This document shows positions 1-7,985 of a DNA stretch of 47,252 bases, piece by piece (positions within the stretch are counted from its first letter, which is position 1; every line of letters begins with the position of its first letter). This stretch comes from CAZVLE01 sp964627855 (GTDB lineage Bacteria > Bacillota > Dethiobacteria > DTU022), in NCBI GenBank assembly GCA_964627855.1, contig CAZVLE010000086.1:1-47252 (forward strand). Direction: 5' to 3'. The notes beneath the pieces were generated by a model. It worked only from the letters and a program-made list of their open reading frames with translations. It had not been told where the DNA came from and did not search any database. The position numbers and the translations under genes are program-made.

Positions 1-23
1 GATTAGACGAAGGGGCCAGGATT

Positions 24-99
24 TGGTGGGCCCACCAGGGCTCGAACCTGGGACCAACCGGTTATGAGCCGGTAGCTCTTCCAGCTGAGCTATGGGCCC
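24..99 (-). tRNA. tRNA-Met (CAT anticodon)
   Basis: The reverse strand folds as a full cloverleaf. The seven-pair acceptor stem is GGGCCCA/TGGGCCC, followed by discriminator A and an encoded CCA at 24-26. The anticodon loop CTCATAA places CAT at 66-64, and the T loop is TTCGAGC. CAT is shared by elongator Met and lysidine-modified Ile2 tRNAs. The GGG-starting acceptor looks like elongator Met to me, but Ile2 is not excluded. Confidence 0.95.
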
Positions 100-148
100 C
101 CATCTAAATAATCATGGCCTTTTTAAGCACTTTCCTTACAGCTATATG

Positions 149-178
149 AGTTTAACATACCCTGCAGATTATTGTCAA
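149..178 (-). promoter_or_regulatory. Probable sigma-A promoter of tRNA-Met
   Basis: On the minus strand a consensus -35 TTGACA (178-173) is followed 18 bases later by a weaker -10 TAAACT (154-149). It points toward the tRNA at 99. The -35 lies on the same bases as the plus-strand -35 of the neighbouring gene. Confidence 0.5.
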
Positions 179-200
179 GAACCTGAGATAAGGTTAAAAT
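172..200 (+). promoter_or_regulatory. Sigma-A promoter of the corrinoid-reactivation-like gene
   Basis: TTGTCA (172-177), a 17-base spacer and TAAAAT (195-200) make a good vegetative promoter. It is followed by an AAGGAGG ribosome site (220-226) and the ATG at 235. It overlaps the divergent tRNA-Met promoter. Confidence 0.7.
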
Positions 201-234
201 AAAATAGATGTTGTAAGCCAAGGAGGCTGTTCTT

Positions 235-915
235 ATGCTTAAAAAGATTAATGATTTAAATATTCATCTAAGCGCAGATGATATTTTAAGAGGTCAGGGG
301 ATTGACCCTGACAGGGCTTCAAAGCGATTACTTGAAACTGCCGAATCAGTGATAGAACTTGCCGAAAACCTGCTCAACCCGGCTGCTATTTTTACTGTAG
401 TCAGGGTAACAGAATTTGAACACCAGAAAGTATCTTTCGAGGGTGGAGCCTTTGAAGGTTCGTTGGTTGCCAGAGCTATGGCTGGAGCTGACGAATTAAG
501 CATTGGCATCTGCACGATAGGTGAGGAGCTCGAAAAAGAAATAGACACGCTGATGGTTGAGGATCCGGTCACCGCTGTTGCCCTTGATGGCGCCGGAATA
601 GCTGCCCTGCGTAAAGTTTCCAATACCATTGAAGATATGATCAGTTCTGAAGCCTGTCAGCTTGAACTGGCCCTGGGTATGCGTGCACAACCGGGACAGG
701 AAGGCTGGCCTATCGAACAACAGCGTGAAGTTTTCAAAGTATTACCGGCGGAGCAAATTGGCGTGCATCTAACGGAAAGCTGCCTGATGATTCCACGCAA
801 ATCAGTTTCCTTCGTTGTTCCGAGGGGTAAGGACCTGGATAACAGTATTTCACCATGCGATATCTGTTCAAAGCGTAATCGTTGCGAGTGGCGGAAGGAA
901 AAATTGACCGGCTAA
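235..915 (+). CDS. Protein with cobalamin-dependent methionine synthase activation-type domain
   Basis: The 226-residue protein ends in a region that matches the AdoMet-binding reactivation domain of cobalamin-dependent methionine synthase: QPGQEGWP at 152-159, then GVHLTESCLMIPRKS at 176-190. In MetH this domain binds AdoMet and remethylates inactive cob(II)alamin. Here it stands alone, without methyltransferase or B12 domains. A cysteine cluster (C208, C211, C217) at the extreme C terminus could hold a metal or Fe-S centre. The likely role is reductive activation of a corrinoid protein encoded elsewhere, or AdoMet binding alone. The start is the ATG with AAGGAGG eight bases upstream. It lies alone between two tRNA genes on the other strand. 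Family assignment is good; function is inferred. Confidence 0.75.
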   Translation: MLKKINDLNIHLSADDILRGQGIDPDRASKRLLETAESVIELAENLLNPAAIFTVVRVTEFEHQKVSFEGGAFEGSLVARAMAGADELSIGICTIGEELEKEIDTLMVEDPVTAVALDGAGIAALRKVSNTIEDMISSEACQLELALGMRAQPGQEGWPIEQQREVFKVLPAEQIGVHLTESCLMIPRKSVSFVVPRGKDLDNSISPCDICSKRNRCEWRKEKLTG

Positions 916-930
916 TAAAGGACATAAAGA

Positions 931-1005
931 TGGCTCCCCAGGCAGGATTCGAACCTGCAACCTACCGGTTAACAGCCGGTCGCTCTGCCGTTGAGCTACT
1001 GAGGA
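931..1005 (-). tRNA. tRNA-Asn (GTT anticodon)
   Basis: The minus strand folds into a cloverleaf with acceptor TCCTCAG/CTGGGGA, discriminator G and an encoded CCA at 931-933. The anticodon loop CTGTTAA has GTT at 973-971, and the T arm is GCAGG-TTCGAAT-CCTGC. The sequence is typical of bacterial tRNA-Asn. Confidence 0.97.
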
Positions 1006-1021
1006 GCGTTGTGGCAATAGT

Positions 1022-1050
1022 ATTATACTGAAAGAGAGATTGCCCGTCAA
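1022..1050 (-). promoter_or_regulatory. Sigma-A promoter of tRNA-Asn
   Basis: Minus-strand TTGACG (1050-1045), a 17-base spacer and a perfect TATAAT (1027-1022) place the transcription start about ten bases before the mature tRNA 5' end at 1005. Confidence 0.85.
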
Positions 1051-1122
1051 GGGTTGTTGAAAAATATGTTTTCAATACCGGCATTAAACACTTAAGATTA
1101 ACTAAAAGATGGTGTTGGGTTT

Positions 1123-1701
1123 TTGACAGACATACTCCTGATTATTGGCGCTTATTTTATCGGCACTTTTCCCTCTGCCTATATTTGCGGACAGTTATTT
1201 GTTAAGTCTGATATTCGGCAGCTCGGAAGTGGAAACGTAGGCGCTTTAAACACAGCTAAAACTGTCGGCTACCTACCCGGCATCCTGACCCTGCTTGCCG
1301 ACATAGCCAAGGGCGCCCTGGCAGTATACCTTGCTGCCTTGTACAGTAACTGGTTGCCGGCGCCTTTTATGGCTGCGTTCTTCGTAGTATTGGGCCATAA
1401 CTACAATATATTTCTCGGTTTCAGGGGTGGCAAAGGCCTGGGTAGCCTGGTCGGAGCCATGGCTTTGCTGGCACCTTTAGCGGCCATCTATGCTCTTGCT
1501 GTCATCGTCATGCTGGCTCTCTTGCTGCGGGACACTAACACAGCATCCGGGATAGGGGTTTTTTCTCTACCACTGTTTCTATATCTTCAGGAAGGCCACT
1601 GGGCTCTCCTGGCCATCGGAACAGCTATTGCCATAATTGTTGCCCTCAAACATGGGCGTGATTTTAAAGCATACCGGCAAGGACGCCGCAAACTACTTTA
1701 A
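1123..1701 (+). CDS. plsY: Glycerol-3-phosphate acyltransferase PlsY family
   Basis: PlsY transfers an acyl group from acyl-phosphate to glycerol-3-phosphate, the first step of phospholipid synthesis, at the cytoplasmic membrane. The 192-residue product has the expected length and several hydrophobic segments. It has the family motifs GSGNVGALNT near residue 36 (usually GSGNIGATN), D-IAKGALAVY near residue 64, and GGKGLG near residue 105. The Leu in GNVGALNT where Thr is usual is a small deviation, so it may be a diverged paralogue. The start is a TTG with no strong ribosome site, so the exact N terminus is uncertain, although it begins directly with the first membrane segment as PlsY does. 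It stands alone, convergent with the sugar transporter. Confidence 0.82.
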   Translation: MTDILLIIGAYFIGTFPSAYICGQLFVKSDIRQLGSGNVGALNTAKTVGYLPGILTLLADIAKGALAVYLAALYSNWLPAPFMAAFFVVLGHNYNIFLGFRGGKGLGSLVGAMALLAPLAAIYALAVIVMLALLLRDTNTASGIGVFSLPLFLYLQEGHWALLAIGTAIAIIVALKHGRDFKAYRQGRRKLL

Positions 1702-1762
1702 GTAGAGCTACATTTTTAGGCTTTCAAACCACTAACCCCTGGTCAAGACAATTTCTCCCTGA

Positions 1763-3163
1763 TTACGCACTTCCATTGCGAAGGGCTATTTTTTCAAGAA
1801 TCTCAGCATACTTCTCGCGAGTTATGGGATAATAGGAAAGAATTACGATACCGCTTATAAAGAAAAGGACCGGAATGGGGCCTACTAGCAGCCTGATTCC
1901 CAGCAAAGAAAGATCACTCTGTACAACATCGGGAATATAACCGAAAGCGCTCAGGGTCCAACCACTGAGGGCGATTGCAAAGGCCTGGCCAACCTTGCTG
2001 CTGAAAGTCCAGAGCCCATAAAACACTCCTTCACGCCTTAAACCGTTCTCAGCATAATCATATTCAACTACATCGGGCACAATAGCGTAGGGCATAACAT
2101 ACTGGGTAGCAAAACCGAATCCGGCTACGATCATGATTATATAGGAAACTTCCATTGGTACACGGTGGCCGATGATGAAAAAAATCACTACCGACAGGGC
2201 CATGATCAGCATACCCGTATTGTAGCTCATCTTTTTACCGATCCGCCGGGATATGAGGGTCCAGACTGGAATAAAGATCATCGCACTGATCAACAGGGCA
2301 ATCAGGGCTAACTGAAAACCGGTTTCATCGCCATAGAGATAAATATAGTAATAAAGCAGTGCACCCTGGATAATAGTAATTCCAGTAATGTGCAAAGTCC
2401 AGGGAATCAGGCAGGTGAGAAAAGCTTTCATACCCAGAACCTGGGCATAGGATCTAAAAATATTCTGTCGCGGCGGTGCTGTATTATGCCTTGGTTCCCG
2501 GACTGAAAAAACAGTTATCAGGGCTGTGACCATCATGATTGCTCCCATGACGGTTCCCGCCAGGGTCCAACCCCTTGCAGTATCAGAACCCATTGCGACC
2601 AGGGGCAAAACAAGCCCTGCCCCCAGAAGAGTTCCAACCACTGCACTGCTCATACGGTAAGCATTAACTACGGTTCGTTCGTTATAATCGGTAGTTAATT
2701 CCGGAGTCATCGCGCCATAAGGTATGTTGACCAGCGTATAGGCAGTGCATAACAGACAGTACATGGCTGCCGCCCAGAAAAATAGCTGCCACTGCTCAGT
2801 GTAGCCGGGAGCCGTAAACATAACAATCATCATCCCGAAAAGTAAAAATGAGCCTATAAACATGTAAGGACGACGACGCCCCCAGCGGGTCCTGGTGTGA
2901 TCAGAAAGGTAGCCTACGGTGGGATCTGTGACTGCATCCCAAATTTTACCGATCATTAAGGCAGTGCCAGCCAGGCCGGCGGCCAGTCCAACTACATCCG
3001 TCATAAAAAAGAGCAGGTAAAAGCCCATCATGGTAAAAAAGAGATTGCCTCCCAGATCACAAATTCCGAAGCCCAGCTTGGTCCGAAATGGCAACTTACC
3101 GGAATAGATTGCCACCTTATCATGAGATTTTTGCAAGATTGCACCTGCTTCCCTGATTGTCAA
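1763..3163 (-). CDS. GPH-family sugar:cation symporter (MelB-like)
   Basis: The 466-residue integral membrane protein has about twelve hydrophobic segments. It shows the glycoside-pentoside-hexuronide family signature in its first third, DAVTDPTVGYLSD followed by R-WGRRRPY, and PYGAMTPELT further on. Members move sugars, glycosides or uronates with Na+ or H+. It is divergent from the ThDP-enzyme/dehydrogenase/dehydratase genes starting at 3337, so it probably imports their substrate. The TTG start at 3163 has no clear ribosome site. Internal TTG or GTG codons at residues 10 and 17 are alternatives, and residue 17 would still keep the first membrane segment. Substrate cannot be told from sequence. 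Confidence 0.85.
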   Translation of the reverse strand: MTIREAGAILQKSHDKVAIYSGKLPFRTKLGFGICDLGGNLFFTMMGFYLLFFMTDVVGLAAGLAGTALMIGKIWDAVTDPTVGYLSDHTRTRWGRRRPYMFIGSFLLFGMMIVMFTAPGYTEQWQLFFWAAAMYCLLCTAYTLVNIPYGAMTPELTTDYNERTVVNAYRMSSAVVGTLLGAGLVLPLVAMGSDTARGWTLAGTVMGAIMMVTALITVFSVREPRHNTAPPRQNIFRSYAQVLGMKAFLTCLIPWTLHITGITIIQGALLYYYIYLYGDETGFQLALIALLISAMIFIPVWTLISRRIGKKMSYNTGMLIMALSVVIFFIIGHRVPMEVSYIIMIVAGFGFATQYVMPYAIVPDVVEYDYAENGLRREGVFYGLWTFSSKVGQAFAIALSGWTLSAFGYIPDVVQSDLSLLGIRLLVGPIPVLFFISGIVILSYYPITREKYAEILEKIALRNGSA

Positions 3164-3211
3164 GTGATAATTGCATGAGGCTGATCTATAAAACCAGTTA
3201 ATCTTACCACC

Positions 3212-3225
3212 ATTGATTTGTCAAT
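3212..3225. promoter_or_regulatory. Inverted repeat in the divergent intergenic region, possible operator
   Basis: ATTGA-TTTG-TCAAT is a perfect five-base inverted repeat lying over a minus-strand TTGACA that could be the -35 element of the transporter gene. No good -10 could be paired with it. It could be a repressor site for the sugar cluster; it is short and may be chance. Confidence 0.25.
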
Positions 3226-3336
3226 ACAATTTTCTGGTAGCCGATGGAAGGATTTCAGGGAAAAAGGGCGAATTGAATAATAATTGTTAAATAATGGTTG
3301 CCAATCGTGCAGTAATAGAGCAAGGGGGTTGCATTG

Positions 3337-5139
3337 ATGCGCTTGAGTGGCGGTGAAATCATAGCTCATTCCCTAATAAACAGCGGGGTACCATGGGTTG
3401 CAGGTATACCAGGACACGGCTGCCTGGCCCTGGTTGACGCTTTTTTAACTGTACGGGATAAATTGCCCCTTTACCTGGTGCGCCACGAGCAAAGTGCAGC
3501 TCACATGGCCGATGGCTATTTTCGCGTAACCGGGAAACCGGCAGCTGTGTTTACTTCGATTGGCCCCGGAGCTCTCAATCTGGCAGTTGGTCTAGGCACA
3601 GCCTATGTTGATTCAACGGCCATGCTGGCCCTGATCGGAGAAACTCATACTTACATGTTCGGACGAGGTGTATTGCAGGAAATAGAAAGACACAGGGCAG
3701 CCAACTCGCTACAAGCCCTCTCTCCCCTGGCCCGTTTTTCACAGCTCGCCAGCCGGGTGGAGCAACTTCCCCATGCCCTGAACCGTTCTTTTAGCGCTAT
3801 GCTCAGTGGCAGGTCCGGACCGGCAGTAATTGCCCTGCCCATGGATGTGCAAGCCGATAGCATGAACCTTGACCCCTCCGCGCTTGCTTATCACCCCTCT
3901 CAACATTTCTGCACACCCGATCCGGCCGCTGTCACTACTGCTGCACAAGCTCTGGCAGAGGCAAAAAGGCCGGTTATCCTGGCCGGTGGAGGAGTGCTCC
4001 GGGCACAGGCTTCAGCAACCCTGATTAAGTTAGCAGAAAGGTTGGGAGCTGCTGTAATCACCACCATGTCCGGTAAGAGCAGTTTTCCCGAAGATCACCC
4101 CCTCTATGGATGGCATGCCGGTTCAAAGGGAACAGGCTGCGGTAATATCCTGGCCCGGAATGCCGACCTGATTATGGCCGTGGGTTGTCGCTTTGCTGAT
4201 GAAACTGCTTCTTCATACCGGCAAGGGGCCAGTTTTAATATTCCTCCGACCAGGTTAATACATGTCGATATTGATGCCTCTGAAATAGGGAAAAATTACA
4301 CTGCCGATATCGGCCTGGTCGGTAATGCAGAACATGTCATGCAGGCGCTACTTGAGGAGCTTGGCCAGCCGAAAAAGGATATGCTAAAAACTCCCTATGT
4401 TCAGGAAATAGTTTCAACACGTCAAACCTGGTTGAAAGAGCTGGCCGCTTTTCGCTCTGCTGCAGGTCATTCGCTTACTGTTTCAAAAGTGCTGGGTGAA
4501 ATCAGGGCCGCCCTGCCTCGCGATGCTTTCCTGGTGACCTCTTCAGGACATAGCCAGGCCCAGGTGCTGCAGGAATTTCCTTTTTACGAACCGGGCACCC
4601 TGATTACAACAGGCGGTTTCTCGACAATGGGCTTTTCACTCCCGGCCGCTTTGGGTGTAAAGTTAGCCAGGCCCGACCAAGTTGTTGTAGCTCTGGTCGG
4701 TGACGGCGACTTCCTGATGACTGCGCAGGAACTGGCAACTGCTATCCAGTATAATTTGAACGTGATTGTCATTGTTCTCAATAACAGCGGGTTTCTTTCT
4801 ATCCGCGACCTGCAAAGGTCAGTTTACGGAGAAGCTCATCAGTATGCCACCGAGTTCACCGGACGTGACGGCAAACTCCATTCACCCGACTTCACAGCAA
4901 TGGCTCAATCGTATGGTTTAAAAGCAGAAAAAGTTGTCAGGCCGGGTGGGGTCCAGGCAGCGCTCGATAAAGCAATTAAGGCAAATGAGCCGCACCTGCT
5001 TGAAATTATGGTCAGCCGGGAATACCCCTACTCAGGCGGCAACGCTACCGGCTGGTGGGATGTCCCCGTTCCAGAATACCTGAACACAAAACGTCAAAAA
5101 TATGAAAAAGAACGAAATGGAATAGATCTATCACGTTAA
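3337..5139 (+). CDS. Thiamine diphosphate-dependent enzyme, acetolactate synthase/IolD-like
   Basis: The 600-residue protein has the three-domain plan of the acetohydroxyacid synthase superfamily. The catalytic glutamate is in RHEQSAAHMADG (E51). A central FAD/Rossmann-like domain carries AGGGVLRAQA. The C-terminal ThDP-Mg site is GDGDFLM...NN near residue 450. Family members decarboxylate 2-oxo acids or, like IolD, hydrolyse a cyclic diketone. No acetolactate synthase small subunit or ketol-acid reductoisomerase is nearby. The dehydrogenase and dehydratase that follow suggest a sugar-acid or cyclitol route rather than branched-chain amino acid synthesis. ATG at 3337 is preferred over TTG at 3334 because AGGGGG (3323-3328) is eight bases away. 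It abuts the next gene. Confidence 0.8.
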   Translation: MRLSGGEIIAHSLINSGVPWVAGIPGHGCLALVDAFLTVRDKLPLYLVRHEQSAAHMADGYFRVTGKPAAVFTSIGPGALNLAVGLGTAYVDSTAMLALIGETHTYMFGRGVLQEIERHRAANSLQALSPLARFSQLASRVEQLPHALNRSFSAMLSGRSGPAVIALPMDVQADSMNLDPSALAYHPSQHFCTPDPAAVTTAAQALAEAKRPVILAGGGVLRAQASATLIKLAERLGAAVITTMSGKSSFPEDHPLYGWHAGSKGTGCGNILARNADLIMAVGCRFADETASSYRQGASFNIPPTRLIHVDIDASEIGKNYTADIGLVGNAEHVMQALLEELGQPKKDMLKTPYVQEIVSTRQTWLKELAAFRSAAGHSLTVSKVLGEIRAALPRDAFLVTSSGHSQAQVLQEFPFYEPGTLITTGGFSTMGFSLPAALGVKLARPDQVVVALVGDGDFLMTAQELATAIQYNLNVIVIVLNNSGFLSIRDLQRSVYGEAHQYATEFTGRDGKLHSPDFTAMAQSYGLKAEKVVRPGGVQAALDKAIKANEPHLLEIMVSREYPYSGGNATGWWDVPVPEYLNTKRQKYEKERNGIDLSR

Positions 5140-5157
5140 GTGGAGGTGCCGGAACCA

Positions 5158-6222
5158 TTGATAAATGCTGCCTTTGCCGGTTGCGGCCGGATCTCGGACC
5201 TGCATGCCCTCGGCTATGCCAATAGCAGTAAGGCCCGCATATATGGCCTTTACGATCCCGATCATGAGAAAGCATTATGTAAAGCAAAACTCTGGAAAGC
5301 TGAAAAAATATATGAAAGTTATGAAGAACTTTTAAACGATACTGACGTAGAACTCGTTGAAATATTAACCCCCCACCATCTTCACTGTCCAATGGCCTTA
5401 GCGGCGGCTGCGGCTGGCAAGCATATCTCGCTGCAAAAGCCAATGGCCCTGACTCTTGCCGAGGCAGATCAGATCATCGCTGCTGCCGAAAACAGTGGTG
5501 TAATCCTGCGCATCTATGAAAACTTTGTTTATTATCCACCCTATGTCAAAGCACGTGAACTAATCCTTGACAATGCAATCGGGGAGCCTCTTTCATTTAA
5601 CCTGCGGGTTCGCTGCGGAATTGGCTCAAAGGCCTGGACAGTACCGCTCGAGGCATGGCAGTGGCGTTTTAATCCTCTCACCGGTGGTGGATGTCCGATC
5701 ATGTTTGACCACAACTACCACAATTTTTCGCTGGCCCATTATCTATTGGGAGAGGTAGAGAAGGTGAGCGCCTGGTTCGAGCAGAGTGAAGTGATCCCCG
5801 GCAGTGGTCTCCTGGTCAATGTGCCGGCCATGGTAATGTGGAAATACAAACGAGGGAAGACCTTCGGGGTAATGGATGTGGTGCTTGCTCATGAACTTGA
5901 AATTGAGACAGACCATTATGCCGACGAGAGCCGTCTGGAGATTACTGGCAGCAAAGGCCTGATAATGGTCAATCGCTGCACCGGGCGCCTGCAGAACAGG
6001 CCACCGCTGGAACTCTACCGGGATGGAGTAACAACGGCTTATGAACATATTGCCGCCGGCTGGGAAGAAAGCTTTATCAGGGCTACTGAAGATATGATTG
6101 AAGCTATAGGTGATAATCGTCAACCTCGCCTGGATGCTTCTGCCGGCCGGGCGGCGCTGGATCTGACCCTGGCAGCGCATCAGTCAGCCTGTTCGGGTCA
6201 AACAGTGCTACTCGGGCAGTAG
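5158..6222 (+). CDS. Gfo/Idh/MocA-family oxidoreductase
   Basis: NAD(P)-dependent dehydrogenase of the glucose-fructose oxidoreductase/inositol dehydrogenase family, about 354 residues. The N-terminal Rossmann motif is AFAGCGRISDLH. The family sequence EILTPHHLHCPMA is followed by the LQKPMA segment, whose lysine helps catalysis. The C-terminal half is the usual mixed-sheet substrate domain. TTG at 5158 is preferred: a GGAGG site at 5142-5146 lies eleven bases before it, and it gives the usual short lead into the Rossmann strand. GTG at 5140 is an alternative. It probably oxidises a sugar or cyclitol hydroxyl in a pathway with the adjacent ThDP enzyme and dehydratase. Substrate unknown. Confidence 0.82.
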   Translation: MINAAFAGCGRISDLHALGYANSSKARIYGLYDPDHEKALCKAKLWKAEKIYESYEELLNDTDVELVEILTPHHLHCPMALAAAAAGKHISLQKPMALTLAEADQIIAAAENSGVILRIYENFVYYPPYVKARELILDNAIGEPLSFNLRVRCGIGSKAWTVPLEAWQWRFNPLTGGGCPIMFDHNYHNFSLAHYLLGEVEKVSAWFEQSEVIPGSGLLVNVPAMVMWKYKRGKTFGVMDVVLAHELEIETDHYADESRLEITGSKGLIMVNRCTGRLQNRPPLELYRDGVTTAYEHIAAGWEESFIRATEDMIEAIGDNRQPRLDASAGRAALDLTLAAHQSACSGQTVLLGQ

Positions 6223-6276
6223 TGATAACCAGCTAAGGTGTTTTTAGGGTTAGTCACCTTGAAAGGAACGATCAAC

Positions 6277-7935
6277 TTGCTTAGCAAAACCTTAACGAAC
6301 GGCATCGACAGAGCAGCTCACAGGGCCTTACTGCTGGGGCTGGGCCTTAACCACAGCGATTTGCAAAAACCGCTGATCGGTGTTTCTAATTCTTTTACCG
6401 ACATAGTACCGGGACATACACACTTAAATGAGTTGGCCCGTGCGATACGGGAAGGTATTTGCGCCGCCGGGGGAGTGCCCCTTGAGTTTAATACCTGTGC
6501 CGTATGCGACGGCCTTGCTCAAGGCCATCATGGCATGGCCTATTCACTTCCCAGCCGGGACCATATTGCCGACACGGTGGAAATTATGGCCAGAGCTCAC
6601 TGCCTGGATGGTTTGGTACTGCTCTGCAGCTGCGATAAAGTGATACCCGGACAGCTTATGGCGGCTATGCGCCTTAATATTCCAGCTATCCTGGTTACAG
6701 GAGGCTGTATGTCTGCCGGACGCGGAGGCCCCTTTCAGTATATTACCCTTAGCAACATGCGAGAGTTCTCCGGGGCAGCCGCCGGGGGTAAAATTAGCAA
6801 AGCAGAACTATCAGCCTTTGAGGAAGCGGCCATCCCGGGAGCAGGCAGCTGTGCAATGCTGGGAACAGCCAACACAATGTCATGCCTGGGCGAAGCGATG
6901 GGCATGACCCTGCCGGGCATGGGTGCATCACCGGCACGCAGCTCCTATAAACTTCGTCTCGCCCGCAGTTCAGGTGAAAGAATAGTTTACCTGGTAAAAA
7001 ATAAGATCAATACTCGTAAAATTGTCACCCGTGAAGCGTTACTCAATGCTATTAGTGTTGACATGGCCCTGGGAGGCTCTACTAACAGCATTTTACACCT
7101 GCTGGCCATTGCCCGTGAGGCAAGAGTTAAGTTAGAACTGGCTGATTTTGACCGCCTTTCTGCTGCTGTTCCCCACCTCTGCGATCTGTTGCCGGGAGGC
7201 CAATATCCCCTGGAAGAATTCTTTCATGATGGTGGAATACCGGCTTTACAGGCTGAATTGACCAGCCTGCTTAAGTTAGAAAGCCTTACCGTGAGCGATC
7301 TGACTGTGGAAGAATCAATCAGGGTCTGGAAAGAAAGCAGGGTTCTTGGAAGCGGGGCTAAAACAATTAGCTCGCTCAACAGTCCTCTTCATCCTGACGG
7401 GGGCCTGGCCGTTCTCTATGGCAACCTCTGCTCAGAAGGGGCTGTGGTGAAAACTGCGGCAGTCAGCACAGAGATTCAGATATTTGAAGGGCCTGCACGC
7501 CCCTTTGACTGCATGGAAGATGCCGTCAAAGCTGCCCTGCAAGGTGGAATTAGAAGTGGCGATGCAGTGGTTGTCCGTTACGAAGGACCCCGGGGCGGCC
7601 CGGGTATGCGGGAAATGCACATGCTCAGTGCCCTGCTAAGCGGGATGGGGAAAAATGTTGCAGTGATAACCGACGGCCGTTTTTCCGGTTCTTCGCGCGG
7701 ACTCTGTGTCGGTCATGTTTCTCCGGAAGCGGCAACCGGCGGACTGCTGGCCCTGGTTCAGGAAAACGACCCGATTAGAATCGACCTGGCCGCACGGAAA
7801 ATGAAGCTCATGGTTCCGGCAAAAGTCATAGTTAAACGCAGGCCAAGGCCACCACAAAAAAATATTCCTGCCGGACTGCTGGAACGTTACAACAGACTGG
7901 CAGGATCGGCTTCGGAAGGAGCCCTGATTGGCTGA
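6277..7935 (+). CDS. IlvD/Edd-family dehydratase (Fe-S)
   Basis: The 552-residue protein matches dihydroxy-acid/sugar-acid dehydratases over its full length. Visible motifs are NSFTDIVPGHTHLNEL, SLPSRDHIADTVE, CSCDKVIPGQLMAAMRL (Fe-S ligand cysteine), GAGSCAMLGTANTMSCLGEA and the C-terminal ITDGRFSGSSRG. The family dehydrates 2,3-dihydroxy acids in branched-chain amino acid synthesis, or aldonates such as gluconate, xylonate and galactonate. The overall motif set resembles true IlvD, but the setting (sugar symporter, Gfo/Idh dehydrogenase, ThDP enzyme, no other ilv genes) favours a sugar-acid substrate. TTG at 6277 is chosen because AAGGA lies nine bases upstream and the protein then begins like other family members; GTG 6238 would add thirteen unrelated residues. 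Confidence 0.85.
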   Translation: MLSKTLTNGIDRAAHRALLLGLGLNHSDLQKPLIGVSNSFTDIVPGHTHLNELARAIREGICAAGGVPLEFNTCAVCDGLAQGHHGMAYSLPSRDHIADTVEIMARAHCLDGLVLLCSCDKVIPGQLMAAMRLNIPAILVTGGCMSAGRGGPFQYITLSNMREFSGAAAGGKISKAELSAFEEAAIPGAGSCAMLGTANTMSCLGEAMGMTLPGMGASPARSSYKLRLARSSGERIVYLVKNKINTRKIVTREALLNAISVDMALGGSTNSILHLLAIAREARVKLELADFDRLSAAVPHLCDLLPGGQYPLEEFFHDGGIPALQAELTSLLKLESLTVSDLTVEESIRVWKESRVLGSGAKTISSLNSPLHPDGGLAVLYGNLCSEGAVVKTAAVSTEIQIFEGPARPFDCMEDAVKAALQGGIRSGDAVVVRYEGPRGGPGMREMHMLSALLSGMGKNVAVITDGRFSGSSRGLCVGHVSPEAATGGLLALVQENDPIRIDLAARKMKLMVPAKVIVKRRPRPPQKNIPAGLLERYNRLAGSASEGALIG

Positions 7936-7952
7936 AGGCTATAAAAATGATT

Positions 7953-7985
7953 AACCGGGTCCGGGTCATCCAGGTCCGGTTTTAT
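7953..7985. terminator. Bidirectional terminator between convergent ilvD-like gene and rpoD
   Basis: AACCGG (7953-7958) pairs with CCGGTT (7976-7981). TTTATT follows on the plus strand, and AATCATTTTTA follows on the minus strand. It overlaps the rpoD stop codon and serves both converging units. Confidence 0.65.
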
